From assembly GCA_021399405.1 (NCBI GenBank), contig JAAFKL010000341.1, positions 1 through 15,244 on the forward strand: 15,244 nt of DNA. Direction: 5' to 3'. Position 1 is the first letter of the stretch; the number at the start of each line of letters is the position of its first letter. A model generated the notes under the pieces. That model saw nothing but the letters and a program-made list of their open reading frames with translations, was not told the origin of the DNA and made no database searches. The DNA comes from Candidatus Heimdallarchaeota archaeon (GTDB taxonomy: Archaea > Asgardarchaeota > Heimdallarchaeia > Heimdallarchaeales > Kariarchaeaceae). The translations under genes were made by a program, and so were the position numbers. This document shows positions 6,571 to 14,871 of the stretch, in pieces.

Positions 6571-6602
6571 TGTCTTAGTACGTAAAGAAAATATTTTGAT
6601 AA

Positions 6603-8021
6603 TTAACTGAATAATTTTTCTTTTGTTGAAGATTTTTTGGATTTCTCAGATTTTTCTTTGTTATCATCATCATTCCTAGGTGATGGAATTGGTTTAACAG
6701 CAGAATTGCCTTTGCCAATTAATACCTTCTTAATTATCTGTTTAACTTCTTCCTCATCTTCTTGGTCAACTTTTGGTATTTCCTTTGCTTGATCGATAAG
6801 GGGTTTCGCAATTTTGACTTTGGTGATCTTTCGTTCGGGTATGGGTTTAATTTTAGGAATTTTATTTCCATCTGTTTCAGGTGGCTGTTTCATAGATTCA
6901 ATTGTTTTTGGCTGTTTTACTTGACCGGGATTAAGATTGTACTTGTGTTTTGTTGGTACAGGAATGGTAGCTGTGTCAGATTTGCTTTCAAATACCATTG
7001 ATTTGTATCCCGAAAGAATATCGTCTTGTTGAGATTTCTTAATTTTCATCATATCAATTTCTGCAATTAAATGATCAATTTGATTCTCTAGTGTTCTATT
7101 TTCCTCTTTAAGAACATCAATTTGATTTCCAAGATGATCTCGGATATTCTCAAATTCTTGTGAGGTTCCATATTCATTTTTCAGTTTTTCATTCTCAATT
7201 TTTAGCTCATTATTTTTCTGATGCAAAATTTTTGAAGTCTCATGAACTTTTTGTATTTGAGGTGAAATTTGTTTTATTTTATCTTTTAAACCTTCATATC
7301 TCTGTTCCGAAAGCTCTAAGCTTTTTTGATACGTAGTTTTCACTTCATTAAATAATTCTGCCTTAAACTCCAATTCTTCTGATAGATTATCTATTTGTCT
7401 TTCTGCAACTATATTCGCACTCTGAAGTGTATCCATAACATCTTCAAACACATCAAGTTGACTAGTAAAACTATTAAATTGATTAATAGATTCTGAAATG
7501 TTTTCCTCCAAATTTTTTGCTGTGTCTTCTTGCTCTTTTGAATCATCAATCAATAAACTAATTTCATAACGTAGATTTTCAATTAATTCCTCTTTGCTCT
7601 GTAATTTTGATTCATTCGAGGTTATTGTTTCCTTAAGTGATCTGTTTTCTCGATCCATCAGATCAAAATTACGATTAGAAACTGTCGCTATACCTTCTGT
7701 GACTCTATTATCAAATTCCATCTCAAATTTTTCTAATTGTTGTTCAAATCCATCTTTTATTTTCAAAACTTCTTCATTATTGAGTTTAAGTTTTTCTTGA
7801 TTTTCATCAATCAAATGGAGGAGGTACTGGATTTCGTTTGCAAAAGAGGTAAAAACATCTCTCGATAATGGATGAAGATTGTCCCAAAATCTTCGAATTA
7901 ATGCATCAAATTTTCGGTGATCATCGCTAAGTTTGAGTAGATCATAGGAAATCGGTACAGGACGATTGAAAGTTTCCTCATAATCTCTTAGCAATTCAAA
8001 GATTGTTTCTCGCCTACCCAT
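6603..8021 (-). CDS. Long coiled-coil protein with basic Pro/Lys-rich tail
   Basis: The protein has 472 residues. Residues 1-65 form a compact helical head (GRRETIFELLRDYEETFNR...). Residues about 66-345 are an almost unbroken series of heptad-like charged helices rich in E, K, N, L and I, with several likely breaks, typical of a dimeric rod. Residues about 350-472 are low-complexity and basic, with prolines (PVPTKHK, KPIPERK) and a Lys/Ser-rich end, so probably disordered. There is no Walker motif, so it is not an SMC or Rad50 ATPase. Long coiled coils of this kind are frequent in Asgard archaea and are thought of as scaffold or cytoskeleton-associated proteins; a specific role here is not supported. 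A TATA-like sequence at 8052-8060 fits the ATG at 8021 with a short leader. Confidence 0.85.
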   Translation of the reverse strand: MGRRETIFELLRDYEETFNRPVPISYDLLKLSDDHRKFDALIRRFWDNLHPLSRDVFTSFANEIQYLLHLIDENQEKLKLNNEEVLKIKDGFEQQLEKFEMEFDNRVTEGIATVSNRNFDLMDRENRSLKETITSNESKLQSKEELIENLRYEISLLIDDSKEQEDTAKNLEENISESINQFNSFTSQLDVFEDVMDTLQSANIVAERQIDNLSEELEFKAELFNEVKTTYQKSLELSEQRYEGLKDKIKQISPQIQKVHETSKILHQKNNELKIENEKLKNEYGTSQEFENIRDHLGNQIDVLKEENRTLENQIDHLIAEIDMMKIKKSQQDDILSGYKSMVFESKSDTATIPVPTKHKYNLNPGQVKQPKTIESMKQPPETDGNKIPKIKPIPERKITKVKIAKPLIDQAKEIPKVDQEDEEEVKQIIKKVLIGKGNSAVKPIPSPRNDDDNKEKSEKSKKSSTKEKLFS

Positions 8022-8115
8022 TGATACTAAATAAATATCGATGTAATGGTTCTTATATGCTTTTAAATATCAAAGTCGGATCGATAATTTTCTCATATTT
8101 TTTAATTCATTCATG

Positions 8116-8565
8116 TTATTCGTAATCGGTAACCAATCTGGCACCTAAGCTTATGATTTCTTTACATGCATATTTTTGGTTTTTAATACCCATTTTATCA
8201 AATATTTCCTTGTTAGGACTAAACAAGGGGAAACCTTGATTGGAATTAGGTAAATTAAATTCGCCAGTGAGGTGGATTAACACAATTTCTTTTGTATTGG
8301 GTTTTAAATCAAATAAATCCAATCCAATCTTAATTTGATGTGTTCCAGCTAAATGTAACATTAATTCTATGTTAAATTGTTTGGCAATAGATTTATTTGA
8401 TTTAAATGAACGGTTAGCCCTATATAATGCCACTTTCACCTGTTCTTCGCAAATTATATTTCGGCTATCAAAAAATGCAATAATGTTACCATCATCTATT
8501 AGCTGAGATTTAATTTCAGCAATATCTTGAATAGCTGATAAGTAAAATGGATAATATTTATCCAT
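8116..8565 (-). CDS. cgi121: KEOPS complex subunit Cgi121
   Basis: This 149-residue protein matches the Cgi121/TPRKB family. The KEOPS complex (Kae1, Bud32, Cgi121, Pcc1) makes the t6A modification of ANN-decoding tRNAs, and Cgi121 binds the CCA end of the tRNA and activates Bud32. Residues 28-58 (NIIAFFDSRNII... then a helix ending in ANRSF) and the conserved core ELMLHLAGTHQI (67-78), followed by DLFDLKPNTKEIVLI, correspond to the family pattern E-LLY-SG-RQI-A---FGI--G---V. Size is normal for archaeal Cgi121. It lies on the same strand as, and 63 bases downstream of, the M48 protease gene, so the two may share a transcript. No other KEOPS gene is in the window, which is usual for archaea. 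Confidence 0.82.
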   Translation of the reverse strand: MDKYYPFYLSAIQDIAEIKSQLIDDGNIIAFFDSRNIICEEQVKVALYRANRSFKSNKSIAKQFNIELMLHLAGTHQIKIGLDLFDLKPNTKEIVLIHLTGEFNLPNSNQGFPLFSPNKEIFDKMGIKNQKYACKEIISLGARLVTDYE

Positions 8566-8628
8566 AAGAATGATATCTTTAGATATGTTTTGTATTCTTT
8601 GTTAGGTTAACTCACATTGTGATTCCAT

Positions 8629-11064
8629 TTACTGAAAAATATAGTTGAACTCGTTTCTGTTTGACAATTTAATTTCTAACTTAGTAAAAAATGAGATATG
8701 TTCACTTCGAATTAATTCTACAACATTATCATCATAGATTATATATTCAAGCTCATTCAGTTTAAAGGTATGATTTCCATCTGCATCTAGAAGAGTTAAT
8801 TCTTCTTCATTAACATCTTTTACAACACCAGAGAGGCTTACGTCAAAATTCTGTTTTGTATAAAGATATATTTTCTTACCAATTAAATGTTTTAACAAAT
8901 CAATTTGTTCAGATATTTTACCCTTTCTAGTTTCAATTCCCAATGGTGGAAATCCAACAATAAATTCTTCACCACTGTAAGAACTCCCATTTAATTTGAT
9001 AGTTGAATCACTCCAGCTTGATCCCATAGAAATTGTTTCGACTTTAGATAATTTAGAAACACCTTTGTCATACATTATCACGTGCTTTCCTTCTAAATTT
9101 TGAATGAATGTAACCGGTTTACCCAATTTTGCAATTTCAATTTCATCTGAAGAATTATCAATTTTTATATCAATCATCAATCCTTTATGTTTATCCACAT
9201 GATGTCCTGTAATTGTTGCTATTGTCCCATCTCTTAGAAAATATGAGGTATCAATTTGATATTCCTTTATCTGTACTTTTGCGAGATCGACTTTGTTATC
9301 ATCAATAATGGCTAGAATTGGAGAGGTTACTCTCCCAGTATTTTCTAAACCGGTACATTCGCCCACGTATACTCGTTTTTCAAATTTATCGTAAGCAATT
9401 AATGATTTACCAACAAGTTGTTCGTAACTCTCAATCATGGGGTTGTAATGTAAAACTTCAGGTAATGCATCCTCACCATGATCTTCAAGATATGTCTTAT
9501 CTAATAGTTGATGGATTTTTTTATGTGAAGTATTAATTTGTTTAATTGCATTTTTACGTAGTCCAAACCCAAGAAGACGATACGGAAGCAATGCAGCCTT
9601 TATTGGGCTATAATCATCTGAAACCATCGCCGTAAGTCTATATGATGTCCTGGGATGTGATTGTAATATGTTTGCAAAAGCGGATCCCCGAGTTGGAGAT
9701 AATATTTCTGCGTAAAGATTTTTTCCTGCTTGTGCGGCAAATCTTCGTTTCTCGGGTGGAGAATATTGACGATCAGTAAGTAAATTAACGGAAATTCCAA
9801 AATCACTAGCCACCCCATGATAGAACCCTTCTAGTCTGAATAATGCTTTTGTTAAATCCTCACCATAGCCCGCATCTTTGGTTACCTTATCAGCGTGACC
9901 TTCTAAAATCCTAACAAATATTAGTAGAAATATCAAAAACACATAACTAAAAGCATAGTATGCTGCAAATGATATTCTGCTAACCGCGTCATCGGGTAAA
10001 AATGTATAATCTAAAGTTGTTGCAGGAAATCCGAGTGCTTTCTTTACAGCTAATTCTAGTACACTTAATCCCAACAGCATGACAACATGATGTTTCGACG
10101 CATGCGCTAATTCATGTCCAATAACTCCTCGAATATCGGAATCACTAAATTCATTGACATCATTTGCAATAAATGCAATTCGTTTATCGAAGAAAGGCCC
10201 AAATGCGAAGGCATTTAGAATTGGAGCTTTGACAAAACCTACTTTGAGTTTAGATGTTATCCCCATTGTTTTTGCGACTTGGTCCACTTTTTTGAGGATT
10301 TCTGGATCGGTTACTGGTTTTATCGCAAATAATACCTGTAATAACCATCCTGAAATAAAATACATGAAGATCATGATAACTGTTAATGCTTCAAATGTAC
10401 CGAAGTTTGCAAACATAACTCTGTCTGCCCAATCTGCATTAATTCCTAGGTAATCAAAGGCTTGAGTTCTTCCTTCAGCATCTCGAGTAAACAATATTTC
10501 CCTACGTTGCATGAATACAACTACACCATACATCATCCCAAACAAGAAGAGATATACAATCTGTGGTGAGGATAACCGAGATACAAGAATAAATTTCCTA
10601 CCAAAGAATACGAATGCTACAATAATAAATACGTAGAAACTGATATTGAAGGCAGTGGAAAATATTTGTTCATTAGGTTTATCCGGTTTAACAATATAAT
10701 CATAAAGGATTTGACCCGCTTTACCAAGTAATATTACAAGATATGAAGCTGTGGTTGCAGCCATTAATTTCCCCCATACGGGTGTATCCCATAGCTTCAC
10801 AGTCTCAATGATCATAATTATACTGATTCCAATGAGGAGACCAAACACAAAATCATTAAAAATTGTTGTAATTACTCCGGCTGTGAAAACCATTGACCAC
10901 AAAATAAGTTGATCAGCTGTTGAATTGTGTTTCAGATATATCTTAAGCTCTGATAATCCAAAAAAGAAACCAAAGAAAATTAGGATTATACCTAATCCTA
11001 ATATTGAATTATCCCCAAACCAATTCCAAATATCATCAATTGTTGATACCACGAATCGATTCAT
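8629..11064 (-). CDS. M48-family (HtpX-like) membrane metalloprotease with C-terminal extension
   Basis: The protein has 811 residues. Residues about 20-245 carry six or more membrane segments. The peptidase core follows: HELAH at 317-321 (zinc ligands His317 and His321, catalytic Glu318), the third-ligand Glu388 in ILEGHAD, and SHPRTSYRL at 469-477, the conserved late motif of M48 proteases. A further membrane pair lies at about 327-345 and 366-387. HtpX-type enzymes are about 290 residues and remove damaged membrane proteins; this one is almost three times longer. The extension from about 545 to 811 is all-beta-like. Its last part (LIGKKIYLYTKQN... VSLSGVVKDV... LTLLDADG, about 727-775) resembles an Sm-like or PRC-barrel-like small barrel. 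No signs of frameshift are seen. It may share a transcript with cgi121 downstream. Confidence 0.88.
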   Translation of the reverse strand: MNRFVVSTIDDIWNWFGDNSILGLGIILIFFGFFFGLSELKIYLKHNSTADQLILWSMVFTAGVITTIFNDFVFGLLIGISIIMIIETVKLWDTPVWGKLMAATTASYLVILLGKAGQILYDYIVKPDKPNEQIFSTAFNISFYVFIIVAFVFFGRKFILVSRLSSPQIVYLFLFGMMYGVVVFMQRREILFTRDAEGRTQAFDYLGINADWADRVMFANFGTFEALTVIMIFMYFISGWLLQVLFAIKPVTDPEILKKVDQVAKTMGITSKLKVGFVKAPILNAFAFGPFFDKRIAFIANDVNEFSDSDIRGVIGHELAHASKHHVVMLLGLSVLELAVKKALGFPATTLDYTFLPDDAVSRISFAAYYAFSYVFLIFLLIFVRILEGHADKVTKDAGYGEDLTKALFRLEGFYHGVASDFGISVNLLTDRQYSPPEKRRFAAQAGKNLYAEILSPTRGSAFANILQSHPRTSYRLTAMVSDDYSPIKAALLPYRLLGFGLRKNAIKQINTSHKKIHQLLDKTYLEDHGEDALPEVLHYNPMIESYEQLVGKSLIAYDKFEKRVYVGECTGLENTGRVTSPILAIIDDNKVDLAKVQIKEYQIDTSYFLRDGTIATITGHHVDKHKGLMIDIKIDNSSDEIEIAKLGKPVTFIQNLEGKHVIMYDKGVSKLSKVETISMGSSWSDSTIKLNGSSYSGEEFIVGFPPLGIETRKGKISEQIDLLKHLIGKKIYLYTKQNFDVSLSGVVKDVNEEELTLLDADGNHTFKLNELEYIIYDDNVVELIRSEHISFFTKLEIKLSNRNEFNYIFQ

Positions 11065-11298
11065 AATCGGGGACTATATCTTTGTTTCATTATTTTCCAA
11101 CGTTTATTATGGATAATCATAATTGAAATCATACTTTCTTCTAAGCCTATTTTTAGTACAATGCTAACAAGTTTATTCAATTAATTATTTCGATTTAAAT
11201 AAGTGAATTGATTTGCAGACTTCAAGCATTTTTCAATTATTGAAAACTGAAGATTTCGATAGGTTTTAATGATCAAGATATCGCTCAACACTTGAAGA

Positions 11299-11306
11299 TT
11301 TATAAA
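11299..11306 (+). promoter_or_regulatory. TATA-like box of the GcvH-like gene
   Basis: The sequence tttataaa is centred about 35 bases before ATG 11338, which predicts a leader of about 8-10 bases. It lies in the 273-base divergent spacer between the M48 gene and the GcvH-like gene; otherwise I see nothing specific in that spacer. Confidence 0.55.
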
Positions 11307-11337
11307 TAATAAAATCATTTGTTAGTTAGGGATTAGT

Positions 11338-11904
11338 ATGGTAAAGATTGGACATTATGAAGTTAGGCAGGATTATCAGTACTATGATAATTACATATGG
11401 GTAGACAGAATTTCTGATAATGAACTATTAATCGGTATTTCTGATTATGCTCAACAGATGCTGAAAGACATCACATCAATTTTTCCACCCTCGAATGGTC
11501 AAAGATTTATTTCTGGTTCTGAACTTCTTAGTATTGAATCAATTTCTCGAGAATTTTCATTAAAATCTCCTGTATCATGTGTTATTCAAGAGATAAATCA
11601 TGGAGTCGTCAGTAGTCCTGATGTGCTGAACGTATCTCCTTTTGACAGTTGGATTGTAAGAGTAGAAGTTCTTGATCTTGGTGATCTGGATAAATTAATT
11701 GATGGAGAGGAAATGGCAGATAATATACTTGATGAAGTAGGCATGGAAAGTAGAGCTTCAGATTCTAGTTCTGGCGATTTAGATGAAAACGAAGATTTTG
11801 ATTATGAATCTGAATTCTCTATTGATTCAGGAGAAAGCTATGACTTTTACAAAGATGAAAACTCAACACAAAGTAAAACAGAAGATTTCGAAGATGATTG
11901 GTAA
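11338..11904 (+). CDS. Glycine cleavage H-protein-like protein lacking the lipoyl lysine, with acidic tail
   Basis: The protein has 188 residues. Residues 6-130 match the GcvH fold: NYIWVDRISDNELLIGISDYAQ (compare HEWVR...VGITDYAQ), IESISREFSLKSPVS, the EIN turn, and NVSPFDSWIVRVEV (compare NEDPYGEGWLIKI). In GcvH the lipoic acid is carried by Lys in VESVKA; here the same place is Ser70 (codon 11545-11547) and the next residue is Arg71. So it should not carry lipoate in the classical way. Residues 131-188 form a D/E/S-rich disordered tail absent from normal H-proteins, which are about 125-130 residues. No P-, T- or L-protein gene or lipoate ligase is nearby. It may be a structural or regulatory descendant of a lipoyl carrier. 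Confidence 0.8.
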   Translation: MVKIGHYEVRQDYQYYDNYIWVDRISDNELLIGISDYAQQMLKDITSIFPPSNGQRFISGSELLSIESISREFSLKSPVSCVIQEINHGVVSSPDVLNVSPFDSWIVRVEVLDLGDLDKLIDGEEMADNILDEVGMESRASDSSSGDLDENEDFDYESEFSIDSGESYDFYKDENSTQSKTEDFEDDW

Positions 11905-12010
11905 ATTATTATTATATTAAACTAAAGTGACACTGTGACTCCCTCTTTATTAAATTTCACAGATCGATCGATTTGACTAGCATTGCAGTATTATCCTCCT
12001 ATTATCTTAA

Positions 12011-12020
12011 TTTATAAAGG
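12011..12020 (+). promoter_or_regulatory. TATA-like box supporting a GTG start at 12041
   Basis: The sequence tttataaagg is centred about 26 bases before GTG 12041, exactly the distance expected for a leaderless mRNA. The overlapping ATG at 12039 is followed at once by TGA and cannot be the start. Confidence 0.6.
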
Positions 12021-12040
12021 AGAAAAAATAATTATTCTAT

Positions 12041-12427
12041 GTGAACCAATTGGTTGATAAATTGGACGATTTGCAGACCTTTATTGAGGGATGGCTTCAT
12101 CATTTTAATTTAGATTATGAAAAAAATTGTTTCGTGAAAAAAGAGAAAATTGGTCTAAATTATTATCTTCCTGAGTTTAATTCAGGATTAATAATTTCTG
12201 ACAAATCGAAACCTGTGAATGTTACAGCTATTAACAAGGCAATTAGAGCTCTAGATCATTATAATTTGAAAGATCTTGTAATTGTTACTTCAAAAATATC
12301 CGATAATGCATATGACACAGTGAATCGACTTCCAATTAATTTATCAGTTGTCCATCCTAATGGATTATCTGAAATCGCGATGAGATTTGTAAATTATTCA
12401 AAAACAGCCAATGCACAAGTAAATTAG
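12041..12427 (+). CDS. Small protein with degenerate Mrr-like (restriction-endonuclease-like) domain
   Basis: The protein has 128 residues and starts at GTG 12041, supported by a TATA-like box 26 bases upstream and by the lack of a usable ATG. After a helical N-terminus (1-27), the segment INKAIRALDHYNLKDLVIVTSKISDNAYDTVN is laid out like the C-terminal half of Mrr-type nuclease domains, where a helix leads to a strand ending in TS/TT, then a helix with SxxA, then a strand with a late Leu/Asp motif. The usual D...(E/Q)xK centre is not intact: the matching strand reads LIISDK (50-55), with Ser53 where the acid or Gln is expected and Lys55 kept. It is therefore probably a non-catalytic or diverged member. 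The similarity is at the fold-pattern level and could be wrong. Confidence 0.7.
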   Translation: MNQLVDKLDDLQTFIEGWLHHFNLDYEKNCFVKKEKIGLNYYLPEFNSGLIISDKSKPVNVTAINKAIRALDHYNLKDLVIVTSKISDNAYDTVNRLPINLSVVHPNGLSEIAMRFVNYSKTANAQVN

Positions 12428-12441
12428 TGATTTCGTTCTTT

Positions 12442-12450
12442 TTTATAAAA
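12442..12450 (+). promoter_or_regulatory. TATA-like box of the acyl-CoA dehydrogenase gene
   Basis: The sequence tttataaaa lies 15 bases after the stop of the Mrr-like gene. It predicts transcription from about 12472, so the dehydrogenase has its own promoter rather than reading through from upstream. Confidence 0.5.
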
Positions 12451-12493
12451 TGAAGTAGAAGATTTTAGTTCTTTATTATTGATAATTGGAATC

Positions 12494-13633
12494 GTGCTTG
12501 GACTATCTGAAGAACAAGAGATGATTGTTGAAACTGTTAGAGACTTAGTTAATGATAAAATCAAACCAAGAGCCCCACATTACGATAATACCGGTGATTT
12601 CCCGACTGATAATATCAGTGATTTGGCTGATTTGGGAATTATTGGAATGACTGTCGAAGAAAAGTATGGCGGATTTGGATCTGATCAATTAACTTATTCA
12701 GCAGTTATTGAAGAAATTGCTCGAGGTTGTGCAGCAACTGCTACAACGGTTGCTGGAACTAACTCATTAGCAGTTACCCCAATACAAGATTGGGGTTCCG
12801 AAGAGTTAAAACAAAAATTTTTACCGACATTATGTGAAGGAAACAAACTTGGCACATTTGCTCTATCAGAGCCACAAGCAGGATCTGATGTTGCAGGCCT
12901 CAAAACTAGAGCTGTTAGAGAAGGTGATGAATATGTAATAAATGGTTCTAAAATCTATATTACTAATGCTATAGTATCAGATTTGCATGTAGTGTTTGCA
13001 AGATCACTACCAGATCCAGGATATAAAGGATTATCTGCTTTTGTTGTTCCAGATAAAACAGAAGGAGTTCATGTGCTTCCTAAAGAGAAGAAACTTGGAA
13101 TAGTAGCCTCGCCCACTAGTGCAATGACATTTGAAGAAGTCAGAATTCCTGTTGAAAATTTAATTGGGGAGGAAGGAAATGGGTTTAAGATCGCACTCTC
13201 AACATTGAATTCTGGTAGAATTGCTGTGGCTGCACAAAGCGTAGGGATCGCTCAAGCTGCATTAGTTGATTCATTAAAATTTGCAAAAGAAAGAGAACAA
13301 TTCAATCAATCGATTTCAAAATTCCAATCCATTCAGATGATGTTAGCAGATATGAGTACACAGACTTTATCGGCTCGACTTATGTATTATCACGCTGCGA
13401 AACTAAAAGATGCAGGAAAACCATATATTAAAGAGGCTGCAATGGCAAAACTCTTTGGGTCAGAAGCAGCAACATTCGTTTCACATAGGGCAATACAGAT
13501 TCATGGAGGTTCAGGATTCTTAAAAGATTTTGAAGTCGAAAGATATTACCGTGATGCTAGAATAACTGAAATTTATGAAGGGACATCAGAAATTATGAGA
13601 ATGATTATTGCAAAAGAAGAATTGAGAAAATAG
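12494..13633 (+). CDS. Acyl-CoA dehydrogenase
   Basis: This FAD enzyme performs the first step of fatty-acid beta-oxidation or a branched acyl-CoA oxidation, forming a trans-2-enoyl-CoA and passing electrons to ETF. The protein shows the family order: helical N-domain (LGLSEEQEMIVETVRDLV), the FAD/substrate segment FALSEPQAGSDVAGLKTRA, the beta domain with YVINGSKIYITNA, and the C-terminal helices with IQIHGGSGFLKDFEVERYYRDARITEIYEGTSEIMR. The Glu in YEGTSEI is the usual catalytic base of short/medium-chain enzymes. The length is normal (379-384 aa). There is no ATG start; GTG 12494 gives the normal family beginning, while TTG 12479 fits the TATA-to-start spacing better. An acyl-CoA synthetase lies downstream. 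Substrate length cannot be told from sequence. Confidence 0.93.
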   Translation: MLGLSEEQEMIVETVRDLVNDKIKPRAPHYDNTGDFPTDNISDLADLGIIGMTVEEKYGGFGSDQLTYSAVIEEIARGCAATATTVAGTNSLAVTPIQDWGSEELKQKFLPTLCEGNKLGTFALSEPQAGSDVAGLKTRAVREGDEYVINGSKIYITNAIVSDLHVVFARSLPDPGYKGLSAFVVPDKTEGVHVLPKEKKLGIVASPTSAMTFEEVRIPVENLIGEEGNGFKIALSTLNSGRIAVAAQSVGIAQAALVDSLKFAKEREQFNQSISKFQSIQMMLADMSTQTLSARLMYYHAAKLKDAGKPYIKEAAMAKLFGSEAATFVSHRAIQIHGGSGFLKDFEVERYYRDARITEIYEGTSEIMRMIIAKEELRK

Positions 13634-13635
13634 AA

Positions 13636-14748
13636 TTAAGATTCAAGTTCTTGGATCATACTTTTTGCACTTTGGATGATTTTTCTGGCTGTTGCTTTGC
13701 CGATTCCATTAATTTTAGTTAATTCAGCTATCTTTGCATTTGATAATTTACTAATTGTATCAAATCCCAACCCTTCGATACTTGTTAAATTAGATTTTGT
13801 AACTCCATCTATTTGATTAATTGATTTGTTTTTATCTTTTATACTAGATTTATCCTCTAAAACAGCATCTTTATTTTCTGCAGACAATAAATCGGATTGT
13901 TTTGGATGGGCATACTCGCTAATTTGATTTAACAAGGAGGATTTTTCATCTTTTGTTTCCATTTCATTTTGTTCTTTCGATTCAATTTCTATGATACTGG
14001 TATCGGTATCTTCAGGTATAATTACCTTATTCATATCTTGCTCTGATTCATTTGGTAAATCGACACTTTCAATAATTTCTTTGTCTGTCAATTTATCAAT
14101 TTGATTTAGAGCCTCTTCATATTCTGGATTGATTTTTTCCTCAACGTATTCCATTTGAGTTGGGTGATCATCTAATTTTTCATCAATTACGTCAGCTTTG
14201 ATGATTTCTTGATCCTCACCCGAATCATTTTCATCAACATTAACTATCTCTATTATTGTATCAACAACAGGTTTAGTAAATTTTTCATTTACAATGACTA
14301 TTGCTTTAGATTGTTCAATATGATCTGGTTTCTCACCAGTATATTGAGCGATTGAATCAATTGGACCTTCGACAAAACTTTGTTCTAAAGACAAATTTGA
14401 ACCAACGAATCTGAAAATTGAACCATTGTATAATTTAAATTCAATACCACTTTCTTTTGTAAATAAATTACTCCAATCATTTACCTCACTAATCCATTCT
14501 GCTTGATTATTCTTAATATTGATTCTTCGCAGATTAACTAGACCACTTCGTTGGAGTGAGGATTCGTAACGTTGATAGTAAAAATTATCTGGATCACGAA
14601 TATATAGATAATATCTAGACCACTCGTCACTTTCATTAAAGATAACATCAAAAACAATTTCACGGTCGTTTGACAGATTTGTAGAAATTAATATGCTGTC
14701 TTTAAGAAGTGTGATTAATTTTGAATCGAGTTTATCTGAACTGGCCAC
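13636..14748 (-). CDS. Helix-hairpin-helix protein with acidic linker, 370 aa
   Basis: Three parts are visible. Residues 1-140 form a mixed alpha/beta N-terminal region that I cannot assign (contains SDEWSRYYLYIRDPDNFYYQRYES). Residues about 160-315 are a low-complexity linker dominated by D, E, S, N and K, probably disordered. Residues 319-370 contain two helix-hairpin-helix motifs, GLGFDTISKL and INGIGKATARKI, like the (HhH)2 units that bind DNA without sequence specificity in repair and recombination proteins. The start is GTG 14748 (GTG GCC AGT), chosen because a TATA-like box (14771-14776) lies 25-26 bases upstream. The stop lies 2 bases after the dehydrogenase stop, tail to tail. The role is unknown; DNA or protein binding through HhH is inferred. 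Confidence 0.8.
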   Translation of the reverse strand: MASSDKLDSKLITLLKDSILISTNLSNDREIVFDVIFNESDEWSRYYLYIRDPDNFYYQRYESSLQRSGLVNLRRINIKNNQAEWISEVNDWSNLFTKESGIEFKLYNGSIFRFVGSNLSLEQSFVEGPIDSIAQYTGEKPDHIEQSKAIVIVNEKFTKPVVDTIIEIVNVDENDSGEDQEIIKADVIDEKLDDHPTQMEYVEEKINPEYEEALNQIDKLTDKEIIESVDLPNESEQDMNKVIIPEDTDTSIIEIESKEQNEMETKDEKSSLLNQISEYAHPKQSDLLSAENKDAVLEDKSSIKDKNKSINQIDGVTKSNLTSIEGLGFDTISKLSNAKIAELTKINGIGKATARKIIQSAKSMIQELES

Positions 14749-14770
14749 AACCCCGGATATGCTTTCTTGA

Positions 14771-14776
14771 ATATAG
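14771..14776 (-). promoter_or_regulatory. TATA-like box supporting the GTG start at 14748
   Basis: On the minus strand this is the core of aactatattc, centred about 26 bases before GTG 14748, consistent with a leaderless mRNA. There is no ATG at the start of this frame, so the box is the main support for the GTG. Confidence 0.5.
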
Positions 14777-14842
14777 TTATTTTTAATTTAAACTAGAAAA
14801 TTGATACAATCAACTCGAGATTTTCAATGTAACCTGCAAAAC

Positions 14843-14850
14843 TATTTAAG
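14843..14850 (+). promoter_or_regulatory. TATA-like box of the acyl-CoA synthetase gene
   Basis: The sequence tatttaag is centred about 26 bases before ATG 14872, predicting a leaderless mRNA. The two divergent TATA-like boxes in this 123-base spacer (this one and 14771-14776) point outwards. Confidence 0.55.
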
Positions 14851-14871
14851 TTTTAATCAATTTTTGAATTT

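Noticed and set aside
6603..8021. SMC or Rad50-type ATPase
   Set aside because: There are no Walker A or B motifs and no hinge domain; only coiled coil with a basic tail.
11926..11972. Imperfect palindrome agtgacactgtgact and atcgatcgat in the spacer before the Mrr-like gene
   Set aside because: Both are short, and one contains a mismatch; they lie 70 or more bases from the promoter, so an operator call is not justified.
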